DNA of 64,000 nt, from NCBI GenBank assembly GCA_029876055.1, contig CM056875.1, positions 3,559,001-3,623,000 of the forward strand, given 5' to 3'. Each line of letters begins with the position of its first letter. The stretch's first letter is position 1. Shown here piece by piece: positions 10,910 through 21,922 of the stretch. The translations under genes and the position numbers were made by a program. The notes under the pieces were generated by a model. The model ran no database searches. It was given only the letters and a program-made list of their open reading frames with translations, and had not been told where the DNA came from. The DNA comes from Madurella fahalii (lineage: Eukaryota; Ascomycota; Sordariomycetes; Sordariales).

Positions 10910-11420
10910 GGGGACGATAGATTTGAGGGGATGTGAATAGAGAGAGGGAGGACGGACGGGTTGGGGGTTGTAAAACAACGGCATCTGAGCGCACCGCAAA
11001 GCTATCTCGTTCCCTGTCTTTGGCCTCTGCAAAACGCCAGGACTGTATCATATCTATTGGGGGGAGCTCAATAGACGGTATTCGGCAATGATGGGCTAGG
11101 CTGCTTGGAGTTGTTCAGTGACGGTACCTATAATTACAGCGCAGCTCAATGCTGCCTGCGGCCACGGGGTCCTACTGCGCAGTCCCTTATTAAAAAGCCT
11201 TATCCAATCTGCATTCCTGGCCCAAAACCCTATAGTTCGCGAATTTACTTCCCCGGACCTTCTTAAATGTGCAAAGCAGGCGCGAAGTGAGCTTTGTCGC
11301 TTATATCCACACGCCCAAGGTCGTCACCAAAGCTAACAAAGCACCCGTTTGTTCCCGATTTCTGCACTGCGCCAAACCTGCGAGAAGCTTAGAACAAACC
11401 ATTCTGTCCGGGACTAGAGA
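10910..11420. other. Intergenic, ATP15 3' flank and NAA35 promoter
   Basis: 511 bases with no supported gene. I see no repeat, tRNA box pair or conserved motif beyond ordinary AT-richer patches near 11120-11270. Confidence 0.45.
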
Positions 11421-14241
11421 ATGACATCGGCTCAGGACGAGGAAGCGACAGTGTCGAAAGGTAAGTGACAGCTAAATCATAGGTCGGAGGAATGAGTCTG
11501 TTAACGGCCCAATGAAATGCCCAGAGTTTGTCGGCCTGAGCATCAGCAATCCCGCGTCTTCCCTCGACGCCTTTGGGGCACCCCCGCCGCCCATGATATC
11601 CAGCGAGGGGATTGTTACCCTTGACATTACCAACAAATTTTTGTCGGCCGCTGCGAGTAAGTTGTCCGCTTGGTTGGCCTGGCTTCTTCTTTTCCACGCC
11701 GTGCTGACCGCAATCACCACGCACACGCAGCTTTGGAACCCGGCGAGCTAGTCAAGGATGGATATTTTACATTGTTTGAGTCCGTTGGGGCTCTTGAGGT
11801 GCGTCTGCTCAAAAGTGGCGTTTGGTTCCGAACGCCCCGCTGACCAGCAGGGACCAGATCATGGATCCCAAGATGGATAGCGGGTGTCTAGCACCGGGAG
11901 AGTCCCTCGATGAGGATTACGATGTGACACGACCTCTCCTTCCAAGCGAAGTCTTGGGCATCATCGACCAGCTACTATCTCTCGAGGCGAGTCAACTGGG
12001 CGGCATGGCGGAGGCACACTCTACTAACGATGTGCAACAGATAGCATGGCATCTCGGGTACCCGCTCTCTCAGACGCTGTTCACAAGCGTCTACATCGAA
12101 AGGATGTTGATGCCGGATCCAGCAACCATCCACGAGGCTGACTTCATCAGGGACCGCCCCAGAGGAGCACCTCGAGATCCCATGCTCGGCATACTCAGAG
12201 CCTACTGCCTGGGCCTGGTGAAAGCGTGCTGGTATGTCAATGAGCGCATAAAATTCGAGCACTACTACGAGGTAATGATTTTCTCTTCCCCCTTTCCGAC
12301 ATGAGACGCTTAATTCCCTCAAAGGAAGAAGACTTTGTCACCAACACTTACCACCGGTCGTTGTTGGAAAACATCGATCGAGATGACGTTCGCGACGAGA
12401 TCATGGCGACCCGGAAGACGCTGCACAGTCTCAGATCAGCAATCACAGATGACGTGGCGCAAGCGCTAGGCTTCCGCCTAGAGCTGAGGACGGCCTTCTT
12501 ACGAGCTATTGAGCTGACAGAACTGCGGAGCAATCCCGAATCGCTGAGCCTGCCGTGGTCACAGATGCAGTCGGTCTGGGAGGCTATCAACAAGACTCGG
12601 CATCTGGGGACACCGGTCCCTGAGGCTTTCAGCACGAAAATACAGAGGCGGCTGGCCAGCACCATGCCGCCTCGGCCCATTGTGCAGCCAAGCCCTGAGG
12701 AGACATACGAACACTTCAAGAAGCTGTTTGCTGATGGCATCAACGTTCTCAACGTCTTGAACTACTCTGACTCGCAAAGCCTCCTGGTACGTTCGGCCGC
12801 CCCTGTCATGGAAGAAGTTTCCCCTAACATGATACAGAACTTTGTCTTGGCTTTCCAGGCTCAAAAACCACAACCCCTAGTGTACATCCGGACGCTCCTC
12901 CAGAATTTCCTCTTCCAGGACATGGTGATTCTTGGCCGCCTCAGTATCCGCCAAGTCCTTGACGACGACCTCTCAATTGTTGTCTTACCATGCAGCATCC
13001 TCCTCGATCCCGCCAACGACGCGGTCGAGGCCCCTCACCACCCCCTTTATGCCATAGCCCACCAGATGGAGCTCTTCCGGCAGCGGGCGGCCCAATCCTT
13101 CCTCGACATCTTCCGCGCCTTCTGCCAAAATCGCTGCCGCGTCCGCCGTACCCTCTTCCACTCGATTCAAGACTGGGAAACCGTCCAGATCGACGCCGAA
13201 GAAATCGACCAGCTCCTGCAAGTCCAGCTGGAGGAGAAGCCCCTCATCTACCAAGGGATTCCCTCCTACGCCCTCTCCCTCTCCTCGTGGGCCTACCTCT
13301 ACAAGCTCCGCCTGATGGAGTGGATCGTCCAGCTGGGCTTCGAACTCGAAATCTACCAGCCCGACGAGCTGGCAGGGATGTACTGGTATCTCAGCTACCT
13401 GTCCAAAACCCGCGCCCAGCACGCCGCGCGCATCAAGTTCTTCTCCACCCACCGCTTCGAATCATCACCCACGACCACACCAACCAATCCTAAAAACAAC
13501 CCTCGCGTCGCCGACCCTACTACTACCACCACCACGACCACTACAACTACCACCAGCACCACCACCAGCACCACCACCAGCACCACCACCAACACCAGCA
13601 ATAACAACAAGAAGTACTCCTATAACGAATCCCGCATGCGCCGCTCCAAATCCTACCTCCGCCTGACCGCCCTCGAAGCAGCCATCACCTCGGAGCTCGC
13701 CGACGCCCTCTCCTGCCTGTACACCGCCCTGCACCGCCTGGGCCTCGTCGTGCCGCCCCCGAGACCCTACTCGTCGGACGCGCTGCGCTACGAGGTGCGC
13801 ATGAAGCCGTTTGCGCCCATCGGCCTGCCCGAGCTGCCGTCTTTCGAGGTGTTTGAGCGGGCTACCGCACAGCCGGGGACGCCGACCCTGGCGCTGCTGG
13901 AGGACGCGGCGCGGGCGGCGGCGGCGGCCAAGGCGGGGCTGGATGAGGTAATTGGCGGCCGGAAGATGAGCGCGGGGGAGGGGAAGGAGGAGGAGCGGGG
14001 GGAGGAGGCGGCGGCGGTGTTTGCCGTGGGGAGCTATGGGCGGTGGTTGGCGGAGAGGAAGGGGTGGATGAGGAGCGTGATTGCCGTGAGGGTGGCGGTC
14101 GAGACTGTTAAGAGGGCCATTGGGAAGCATGGCGGGGAAGAGGGGCTGGGGACGGGGCTGGGATTGATTGTTGAGGTGCCCAAGCCCGATAAGGGGTATC
14201 ATGAGTGGTGGATTGTTCCAAAGATTGTGGAGAGAAAATGA
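11421..14241 (+). CDS. NAA35: NatC N-acetyltransferase auxiliary subunit (Mak10/NAA35)
   Basis: This is the large auxiliary subunit of the cytosolic NatC complex, which with Naa30 and Naa38 acetylates N-termini starting Met-Leu/Ile/Phe/Trp. The signature IMDPKMDSG lies just after the splice near 11861. Five exons are supported: 11421-11460, 11525-11657, then VKDGYFTLFESVGALE joined to IMDPK, and a further intron between HYYE and EEDFVTNTYHRSLL (donor GTAATG near 12271). The last exon runs to 14241. An unusual insert of Thr with scattered Ser and Asn (13518-13611, about 30 residues) interrupts the protein after the segment KTRAQHAARIKFF. Such inserts vary between species. A Gly/Glu-rich stretch lies near 13980. 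The remaining sequence reads as a normal, complete member of the family. Confidence 0.93.
13515..13611 (+). repeat. ACC/ACT trinucleotide tract coding poly-threonine
   Basis: This is a coding microsatellite of ACN codons inside NAA35. It translates as about 14 Thr, then Ser-Thr-Thr-Thr units and an Asn run. The reverse strand would read poly-Val/Leu. It is expected to be length-polymorphic. Confidence 0.85.
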
Positions 14242-14642
14242 GTTTATTTGGAATTGTTCTGGTGTTAGTAGGAGTAAGGGGATGGGTACCTAAGCAGTAA
14301 AGTATCCAAAATCAACATTACCACCCCTAACCTCTTCTATCTACCCATGCCTCCACCTAGCTTACACTCGTGTTTAATGAGATATTGGTGTACAAGAATG
14401 CGTGGTAGGTTATCACGCGGTGCCTTTCTGAGAGCACATCTTTTACGTTGGCCCCCACCCTCCTTGCTCCTTTCATCCCCTGTACTTGGTTACCCCTCAT
14501 GGCTCCTGCGAAACTTGCAGACCGGGCCCCTCCCTCCCTATCCTTTATGCCCTGCATAAACTCGGGCTAGCTCCAGTCCCTCTGGAACGGGGTATACTGC
14601 TCATCTTAGTTACCTGGTTCGCGTATCCCTTCTCGCTCCAGT
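14242..14642. other. Convergent 3' flanks, NAA35 and peroxisomal carrier
   Basis: 401 bases between two stop codons facing each other. It holds pyrimidine-rich stretches (14440-14560) and no supported gene. The 3' UTRs of both transcripts are expected to lie here and may overlap. Confidence 0.45.
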
Positions 14643-15760
14643 TTAGGCAGCGAGGGTCTTCTTGGCCACGGAGCCTCTTAGCCGGACAGAGTACTCATAC
14701 AATACGTCCTTGAAGGCAAACAGGAAGGCGGCGGTGAGCACGCTCTGCGTGACCTTGGGGCCGATGCCTGACAGAGGATAGGCGTTAGTTTTCTGTTTCG
14801 TCTCGGTCCAAAGTAGAAACAAAACTCACCCTTGTACAGCCCGGCATAGCCCTCCTCCTTGATGACCCTGTTGATGGCCTCCATGACGCCCTCCTTCTTC
14901 TCGCCGCCGCTGGCGACGTGCATCTGGCTCTTGACGGTGATGTAGGGGTACGTGACGCTGGTGGCGAACAGCTTGCCCAGGGCGCCGAGGAAGAAGGCGA
15001 CGGTGGGGGTCACGCGGCGGCGCTTCTCGACCGAGTTCTTCATCTGCTCGAAGAGTGTGTACTGCAGGATCGGGTTGATGACGAGCACCAGGGCGGGCAC
15101 GACGCCGGCGAACAGGGCCTGGGGCCCTTCCTTTTTCAGGAGGCTCAGCAGGGTGCCGATGGTGCTCGGCTTCTTGGGCTTGGCGGCGGGGGCACCGCCA
15201 GGCAGGACCTGCTCGGCGGCGGCGGCGGCGGCGTCCTTCTCCTCGTCGCTGCTGCTCTTGCGCGTCGTCATGCGCGTCGTCATGCGCGTGTTGACGACCC
15301 AGATGGGGTTGGTCAGGATGACGGTGGCCGAGCCGGCAATGGCGCCGGCGATCATGCTCTCGACCGTCGTCAGCTTCTTGGAGGCGCGGCCGGCGCGCTC
15401 GGCGGCAGCTTCGAAGAAGGCGCGCGTCCACTCATACCAGTAGTAGTAGACAAAGTTTGTCACGCTGATGCCGAAGAGAGCGCTCGACATGCCCGAGTAG
15501 AGCCCGGACACGCCCTCGCGCGCCACAATCTTTTGCACGGCGGCCAGGAAGGCCGTCTCGGCCCGCTTGGACTCGACTTGGGCGCGCGTCGAGAGGGTAA
15601 TGAGGGGGTAGCTATGGCCCGGGTTAGCCCAAGATAAGAAAGGGCCGGCAGGATGGTGGCGCCCTTACGTCAGGGCCATGGACAGGACGCCGCCGCCAGC
15701 GCCGGCAAGGGCGTGGGCGACATTGTCATTTTGGGGTAGAACAGGCTTGGACTGCGACAT
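14643..15760 (-). CDS. Peroxisomal membrane carrier of the PMP47/ANT1 type
   Basis: This is an SLC25-family carrier in the peroxisomal branch (PMP47 of Candida boidinii, Ant1 of yeast, human SLC25A17), which imports ATP or CoA-type nucleotides for beta-oxidation. Three exons are seen. The start MSQSKPVLPQNDNVAHALAG is at 15760, the intron near 15612-15668 joins ALT to YPLITLSTRAQVE, and the last intron precedes IGPKVTQSVLTAAFLFAFKD. The stop is at 14643. Three carrier signatures are present: YPLITLSTR, NPIWVVNTRM and YPYITVKSQ. The second matrix loop carries a 15-nt tandem duplication (RMTTRMTTR) and an Ala-rich insert. Whether the substrate is ATP/AMP or another nucleotide cannot be read from the sequence. 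Confidence 0.87.
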
Positions 15761-17244
15761 GATGGGCGGGTGAAATCAAAGGAGGGTGGTTGTCGACGGC
15801 GGCGTCGGGAGCGTTGGAGTGTTGGATTCGGTTCGGTTGGGAGGGTAAGGAGGGGCGCCGGCTACAGCTCGGAATGCGAAATTAATTATATACGCAGTAG
15901 ATGAATGAAGATCTGGGACCTCAAATTCAAGCTGTGGAGAAAGAGTCCCCTTATTAGGTAGCAATGCTATCGGAGCAGTCAAAGACTCGCGCCATTACCA
16001 TTTGGTGCTGCTGCTGCTGGTGGTGGTGGTGCTGGGCTGCTCGCGCCCGTCGCTGGATGCGGTTGCGATGGTTATCGTCGCTGCCGAGGTCCGATAAAAT
16101 GCGGGACCCATTGGAAATGGCAGGGGGAGCCGTCGGCGGGCTTATTAGTGCAATCCCGGCTCTAGCGACGTCACTGTCAGTCTTGCCGGGCGGGTTTTAG
16201 CGGCAGTTGTACCTTAGTTTTGTGAGCCAGCGGGCTGGGATTGAAATCATGTGAAAGCCTCGTGGAAGCCACGGCATGACTTGCGTCTCCCGTTCCCGGG
16301 TCACAGTACACTATGTATACCCGACACTACATTAACTTCGCTTTGGCGTCCTAGAACGCAGCCTCCCAAGCCGATAAAAACCACACGTCGAGCCACCAAT
16401 TAGCAAATGTGGCCCGTCCTGCGTAGCGAAACAATGCATCTAGTTGCGCTCGGCGCATCGCCGTTGTCTCTCGGGCATGCAGAGTCCGGTCCCGGTGCAG
16501 TCTGTTAATTGCCCTCTCCTAGATCCTAGACAATTGTCTGGGCTGTGTCTCTGTCGAGATCGAAGTGTGAACTGACAAGCGCGACAAGCGCGACATGGCG
16601 ACATGGCAACATGGAAACACAGGTCAACCTTCCACTTCTCCGACTGCCGAGAGACCCAGGTCTGAAACGGCCGTCGCGCAGTCAGTCAGTCGCCTGCATG
16701 TGACGGTGGAGAGGGCTACAGTCTCCAGCACCGTCCCACACGGCCGACACACACGTTGCGCATCCCCCATGCTTGGCACGTCTATTTTTAAACCGCCAAA
16801 CCAGCGCCCAGGCTGCGGGAGCAACCCAGAGGGCGGCTGAATCTGGGGGATTTGCTCGACTTGCCCTGGAGGGAAAACATGGACAGGATGGCGTGCCATT
16901 TGCCCATCTCATCTCACACGGGCCTCTCAACCAGTCAAAACAGGTGGCATTTCTGGATGCTACTTGGAGCACCTCCCAGGATTTTTGATATGCCCGGAGA
17001 CCCCTTAGCATCATCGGGACCTTGGTGAATTGGCGGTGCGAAAAGCGCGTCGATTGTTCCGCAGCAACGGCATAGACCCGAGTCTGGACCGTGGGGCCAC
17101 GAGGACGCCGGGAAACACTCTGTTCCATTCTCGCGAGGCACAGGATCGGCAATGGGCCTGTCTTGGGATAGGCGCATCCGTCAACGACCTTCGGTTTGCT
17201 CAGACACGCAACGCCCCAAAGCACCGTGAGCCGCCATCACCACC
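15761..17244. promoter_or_regulatory. Long divergent intergenic region, carrier / ABP2
   Basis: This is 1,484 bases between two divergent starts. A short CTG/GGT-rich tract lies at about 16003-16045. I found no exon with convincing splice signals, no tRNA B box and no transposon. Part is probably a long 5' leader of the ABP2 gene. Confidence 0.4.
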
Positions 17245-19254
17245 ATGCAGCACCCGTCGCAACCTGTCCTCACAGCCTCGCCGACATCGATGCGCCCGGC
17301 CCTGCCAAACAGGAATGTCGATGCCGACTCGATAGAGGACGCCTATGTGGCCTTCATCCTGTGCTGCAATCCGGCAGTTCCGCTACAGTCAAACACGGCT
17401 GCCCTGCGCGAGGCCTTCCGCACTCCGCCCAAGAGCGGGGGCAAGAGCTTTAGTACCTTCACCCTGTTCGAGCTGATCAAGAAGCTTGAGACCAAGGAGC
17501 TCAAGACATGGGCAGAGCTGGCTTTGAGACTCGGCGTCGAGCCTCCGGATCAGGAAAAGGGCCAGAGCTCCCAGAAGATCCAGCAGTATGCTGTCCGGCT
17601 GAAGCGATGGATGCATTCGATGCATGTCGATGCCTTTTTCGAGTATCTCATTGGCCGCCCGTCTCCCTACTGGACCGAAATCCCATCAGAGCGCACCCCA
17701 GTCGCCGAATTGGAGCGCGATGGCGTTGCGGCAGAGGATGACATGGCGCTACGCGCACTCCTACCTCACATCAAGCCTAGGAGGGGCAGGAGGAAACCGG
17801 AAGAGGACGAAACGGGCAAGTCACCGTCCCAGCGTCCGTCCCCCCAAGTAGATGAACATGGCGGCGGCGGCGGCGGCGGCAGCCGACAACAGGTGATGGA
17901 GCCGTGGACGGCTCAGCCAGATGGCAGGGGCAGCGTCTTCCTGTTTCCCCCAGTCCCGGACGCTTCGAGGTCAAACACATCCGCACCCTCTTGGGGAACC
18001 AGCGATATTGTTCAGACCCCCTTGACGGCCTACCCAATCCCTCAGTCTGCTATCACGCCCTCTACAAGGAACGCGTTCTGGGCAGACGAACCAAAGTCAG
18101 CCATCACCCCCTCCAAGCCCAGGTCGACGAGCAGACGCCACGGCGCAAAGGTCGTCTCGTCTGCATGGCGAAGCGGTGGAACCGGCGGAAGCGGCAAGAC
18201 GCGGGGCAGGCCGCCCATGAACCGTGGCGCGAATGCCGAAGGGCCCTTCTCTGCGTTCCCGACGTCTGAGGGACCCGCGTTCAGGTTCCCCTCCCCAACT
18301 CCCGACAAGAACCCGACATCTAGCCACGCGGCAGCTGCTCCAACAAGCAGCCCCCGGCCCCCGACATCTACCATCACCCCGCATGGCCCTACACCGCCTC
18401 CGGCCCCTCATCCTCAGCCGGCGCAGAACCAGAGCCAGCCGTCACCAATACTGGAGTCACCGCACCCTCGACCCGCAAAACGAAGTAGGCTATCACTCCA
18501 GGTACCTGAAAGGGTAGGAGGCGAAGTGCGACTGGCGACGCCGCCCTTGCCGGAGCCGATGGTGACCCCAGTAGTCATGGTAAATGGGCAGGCAGCCGAC
18601 CCGCAAACTGAGCCGACAGCTCAGGGCAGTTCCTCGTACACCCAGATGCCAGACACATTCGCAGGCGTGCACCTGGCACCCACGGGCATGGCATCCGCAC
18701 ACCCGCAAGTTTGCTTCCGGGACCCGACGGATCGTACCAACATGGACAACGTCGAGACCATATTCATGAACCGGGTCCTGACAGCAGAGTGGTACGACGC
18801 GAAGCACAACCAGATACCCCCATGTAGCGCCGACGAAGCCTGGGGTCTGACCCAGAGAGTCATTGACAATCTGCGCAAGACGGCAGCCACAAAGGAGGCT
18901 TTCTTGATCAACCTGGCTGCGCTAGCCGGAGGCAACGCTCTGATGCGCGAAGGGAGCCTGCGCATAACCCGCCTCGAAGACCAGCCGGACAGGACGCGTT
19001 ACTCATGCGCCTGGGAGCTGCGGTTTGGCGACATCACTGGGCAGTGGACGATGGAGGAAACGGTGATGCACGAGAAGCGGAAGGAGAAGGCGAAGAAGGA
19101 CGACACTACTGCGGCCACTCCAAATGGAGCCGGCGCGGCCGATCCTGGGCATTGGGAGCGCAGGTACAAGGAGCTTGCGGCGGCCCTGCAGAAGCGTGAT
19201 GAAGAGCTGCTGCGGCTAAGGGCAAAAGTGATGGCCTCTATCAGAGACTGCTGA
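17245..19254 (+). CDS. ARS-binding protein 2 family protein (Abp2)
   Basis: This is an intronless 669-residue protein. The N-terminal domain (about residues 20-150) matches the fungal ARS-binding protein 2 family, with segments DADSIEDAYVAFILCCNP, REAFRTPPKSGGKSFSTF, LKTWAELALRLGVEPPD and KIQQYAVRLKRWMHSMH. This region is thought to bind DNA. A long Pro/Ser/Thr-rich, disordered centre follows, with a short poly-Gly run at nt 17859-17880. The C-terminus has a second ordered region (MNRVLTAEWYDAKHNQ to LRITRLEDQPDRTRY) and a terminal coiled coil (ERRYKELAAALQKRDEELLRLR). The start at 17245 agrees with a CACC context. The family name comes from a fission yeast origin-binding factor, but a replication role in filamentous fungi is not established. 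Confidence 0.8.
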   Translation: MQHPSQPVLTASPTSMRPALPNRNVDADSIEDAYVAFILCCNPAVPLQSNTAALREAFRTPPKSGGKSFSTFTLFELIKKLETKELKTWAELALRLGVEPPDQEKGQSSQKIQQYAVRLKRWMHSMHVDAFFEYLIGRPSPYWTEIPSERTPVAELERDGVAAEDDMALRALLPHIKPRRGRRKPEEDETGKSPSQRPSPQVDEHGGGGGGGSRQQVMEPWTAQPDGRGSVFLFPPVPDASRSNTSAPSWGTSDIVQTPLTAYPIPQSAITPSTRNAFWADEPKSAITPSKPRSTSRRHGAKVVSSAWRSGGTGGSGKTRGRPPMNRGANAEGPFSAFPTSEGPAFRFPSPTPDKNPTSSHAAAAPTSSPRPPTSTITPHGPTPPPAPHPQPAQNQSQPSPILESPHPRPAKRSRLSLQVPERVGGEVRLATPPLPEPMVTPVVMVNGQAADPQTEPTAQGSSSYTQMPDTFAGVHLAPTGMASAHPQVCFRDPTDRTNMDNVETIFMNRVLTAEWYDAKHNQIPPCSADEAWGLTQRVIDNLRKTAATKEAFLINLAALAGGNALMREGSLRITRLEDQPDRTRYSCAWELRFGDITGQWTMEETVMHEKRKEKAKKDDTTAATPNGAGAADPGHWERRYKELAAALQKRDEELLRLRAKVMASIRDC

Positions 19255-19912
19255 GCTGGGCTGCATGATGCAGCGGGTGATTCGAGGTTCTTTGATTTGC
19301 GAGCAATGTATATATAACATTCCGATACCCATGTGATTTTGAAATGGAAAGGGCTGTCAACATAACAGCATCCAACCATCTGAATCAAACCGTCTTGCAT
19401 CGGTGCCATTGATGGTGGATGACAGAGGGGGAGAGTTTGGTTGGGGGGTGGGGGGTGGGCGGGGGGAAGAGGGGTGAACTCATGGACCCCTAACCCTATG
19501 TCTCTGCAAGACGTGGGGGACCCTTGTTGCATTCGCGACGAGGCGCGAACCCGTGTCCCCTTTCTTCCATCATGTGTGTGCTTATCGATTAAATTCAAAC
19601 GTCTCCCGAAACTCCTACATAAATTTCACCAATCTCCTGACGATCTCCCGGAGCGGCGCCGAAGCTGGGTCACTAGGACGGTAGCCAGGTCTCTTTGTCT
19701 CTGTGTTTCTCAGCATCATGAATTGATATAATTCCGGCGCTTCAATTGTTTAAACTCACGGCCGCTCGTTCCGCTCCTGGTCAGCTTTCATCGTCAGCGC
19801 CGACGATCAGTGGCCCAATGTTTGTACAACCCTGATTCGATCCGCCGACTCGATCAAACTCCCTTGGAGATCCCGTTTCGCCGAGTTCGACGTCGTTTCA
19901 GACTCAGATACA
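19255..19912. other. Intergenic between ABP2 and a type II membrane protein gene
   Basis: 658 bases on the same-strand side of both genes. A G-rich run (19436-19475) is notable on the plus strand. The second half is the likely promoter and leader for the gene starting at 19913. No gene is supported. Confidence 0.4.
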
Positions 19913-21922
19913 ATGCCGAAGCAGTACGTCGTCTGCGGTCGGCCGGTGCCCCGGCTAGGCACTCGTCACATCTCGCTCCTCCTCGTCGGCCTCGCCCTCT
20001 TCGCCCTCTTCAGCCTTCTCTTCACGCTGCCGAGCACCATCCCGGCGGGCCCGAGCCTGCAAGCCGCCGGTCACAAGTTCTCCTTCCCCAACTCGCTCCA
20101 GAGCCCCTGGATAACCAAGCTCAATCCGTTCAAGCAGCCGTCGCACGCGCCCCCGCGCCAAAAGAACGATACGGATGGCGACTCGTGGTGGTACGCCGAC
20201 TGGAAGTGGCTGTCGATGCCCTTCAGCAGTTCGATAACGTTGGACGAGAACCGCGCTCTGCTCCCCATTCTCGAGGAGCGCACGCCCATCTACTGCTACT
20301 ATGACAATACCGCCGACAGAGACCAGGCTAGCAAGGACGCCGATAGCGACCTACTTCTCACCTGGAGGCGCGCCTGGTGGGCTCAAGGGTTGAAGCCTAT
20401 CATCCTCAGTCCGGCCGAGGCCATGGACAATCCCTTGTACGAGGAGGTGCAGAAGCTGCCGGACCTGAAGCCGTCGCTCAAGACGGACCTGATGCGGTGG
20501 CTGGCGTGGGAGAAGATGGCCGGCGGCGTGCTCGCGCACCATCTGCTCTTTCCTATGGGCCCGCACGACGACCCCGTGCTTACCTTTCTCCGCCACGGCG
20601 AGTTCCCGAAGCTGACGCGGTGGAAGAACTTGGACGACGGCCTATTCGTGGGACCCAAGGGCGAAGTCGGTGCGGCCATCAAGCAAGCCATGGCCGCCCC
20701 CAATCTCAAGGAGCTCGAGGACTTCCTAACAGCGGTGGAATCCAGCAAGAAGGAAAGCCCATTCGTGACAGACGACGCATCGCAGTCGCTGGCCTATTAC
20801 TCGGCGCAGCAAATCGACTCGAAATACGCCAAGGTCGGCGAGGCCATCAATTTGTCCCGTGCCACAGGCCTCAAGAGCCTCATCCAGCTCATCAACTCGC
20901 ACCTACACACCACCTGGCGCAACCTCTTCTCCGACGGCATCGCCGTCCTCAAGCCTCTCCCCGCCCACACAACGCACCTCATCACCCCGGCCTACGAACT
21001 CGCCCAACGACTGGCCCACTGCCCCGAAACCCCCCTCCCCAAGACCTGCCCTCCGAACCGCCCCTCGTGCACCCCGTGCGACGACGCCAAACCTCTCAAA
21101 ATCACCACCCCGTCTTCCTACACCAATACCACAACGACTATCTACACAATCGGCACCGTCCCGCACCCCTACACAATCTCCACCCTCACCTCCCTCCGCC
21201 CGCACCTCGACATCGCCTGGATCCGGCGTTCGTCGCCGCGGGACCCCTGGATCACCGACCTCACCGCGTCGCTCTTTCCAGACCGCAACATCCCCTCGGC
21301 TCCGCGCGTCGTCCGCTTCAAAGAAGCCGTCGCCTCGGCCTCCTCCGCCGACAGCGACAGCCACAACGATCATAACAACGGAAACGGCGCCGCCTACCGC
21401 TCCCTCTGGCTCCCCGCCGAGCAGAGCCTCCCAGACGATCTAGACTGGCACTTTGGCTTTGCCCTCCCCGACGGCGCAACCTACGCCGACGATACTTCTA
21501 CCTCCACCACCACCACCACCACCACCGGCAGCGGCAGCGGCAGCGGCAGCGGCAAGAAACCCAACAGCAAGAACAGCCCAGACGGCGACAAGATCCAGCC
21601 GACGGAGAAAGACCTTCAGTTCGAGCGCGACCTCTTCGCGTCGGCCCAGGCCGTCGTCCTCGCCACGCACGCCCGGAGCAACCACCACCAGAACCACCAG
21701 GCCAGCAGCGAGGACCTCCGCCTCCGCGACGCCGTCGAGGCCTGGAACCTGGCCGACACGGAGGCCTGGCGGTTCGCGCGCGCCTACCTCGCCCGCAAGA
21801 CGGTCGAGCGGCTCAAGTGGGAGGAGGAGGAGGCCAAGTACGCCGGCGGGGTGGGCACCGAGAAGAAGAGGAAGGGCAAGAAGGAGGGGAGCGGTTGGGG
21901 GAGGTGGTTGGATAGGTCATGA
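19913..21922 (+). CDS. Type II membrane protein, GT32-like fold lacking DXD
   Basis: This is an intronless 669-residue protein. Residues 1-18 are basic, then a hydrophobic signal anchor (HISLLLVGLALFALFSLL) indicates type II topology in the secretory pathway. A region at about 125-205 resembles the fold of family 32 glycosyltransferases: YCYYDN.., WRRAWWAQGLKPIIL and LKTDLMRWLAWEKMAGGV. In GT32 enzymes such as Och1 the last segment is followed by a DXD metal site. Here it reads LAHHLLFPMG, so the site is absent. A Cys-rich patch lies at 21020-21085 (CPETPLPKTCPPNRPSCTPC), followed by Ser/Thr/Gly/Asn-rich low-complexity stretches and a basic C-terminus. The name is inference; enzymatic activity should not be assumed. 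The C-terminal third is poorly conserved-looking and GC-skewed. Confidence 0.8.
   Translation: MPKQYVVCGRPVPRLGTRHISLLLVGLALFALFSLLFTLPSTIPAGPSLQAAGHKFSFPNSLQSPWITKLNPFKQPSHAPPRQKNDTDGDSWWYADWKWLSMPFSSSITLDENRALLPILEERTPIYCYYDNTADRDQASKDADSDLLLTWRRAWWAQGLKPIILSPAEAMDNPLYEEVQKLPDLKPSLKTDLMRWLAWEKMAGGVLAHHLLFPMGPHDDPVLTFLRHGEFPKLTRWKNLDDGLFVGPKGEVGAAIKQAMAAPNLKELEDFLTAVESSKKESPFVTDDASQSLAYYSAQQIDSKYAKVGEAINLSRATGLKSLIQLINSHLHTTWRNLFSDGIAVLKPLPAHTTHLITPAYELAQRLAHCPETPLPKTCPPNRPSCTPCDDAKPLKITTPSSYTNTTTTIYTIGTVPHPYTISTLTSLRPHLDIAWIRRSSPRDPWITDLTASLFPDRNIPSAPRVVRFKEAVASASSADSDSHNDHNNGNGAAYRSLWLPAEQSLPDDLDWHFGFALPDGATYADDTSTSTTTTTTTGSGSGSGSGKKPNSKNSPDGDKIQPTEKDLQFERDLFASAQAVVLATHARSNHHQNHQASSEDLRLRDAVEAWNLADTEAWRFARAYLARKTVERLKWEEEEAKYAGGVGTEKKRKGKKEGSGWGRWLDRS

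Noticed and set aside
13465..14202. Long minus-strand frame with poly-Val and Pro/Arg-rich sequence
   Set aside because: It is the complement of the Thr repeat and Ala/Gly-rich tail of NAA35.
14918..15637. 239-codon plus-strand frame opposite the peroxisomal carrier
   Set aside because: It is antisense to a clear carrier gene and is composed of Gly/Ala/Arg runs caused by GC-rich codons.
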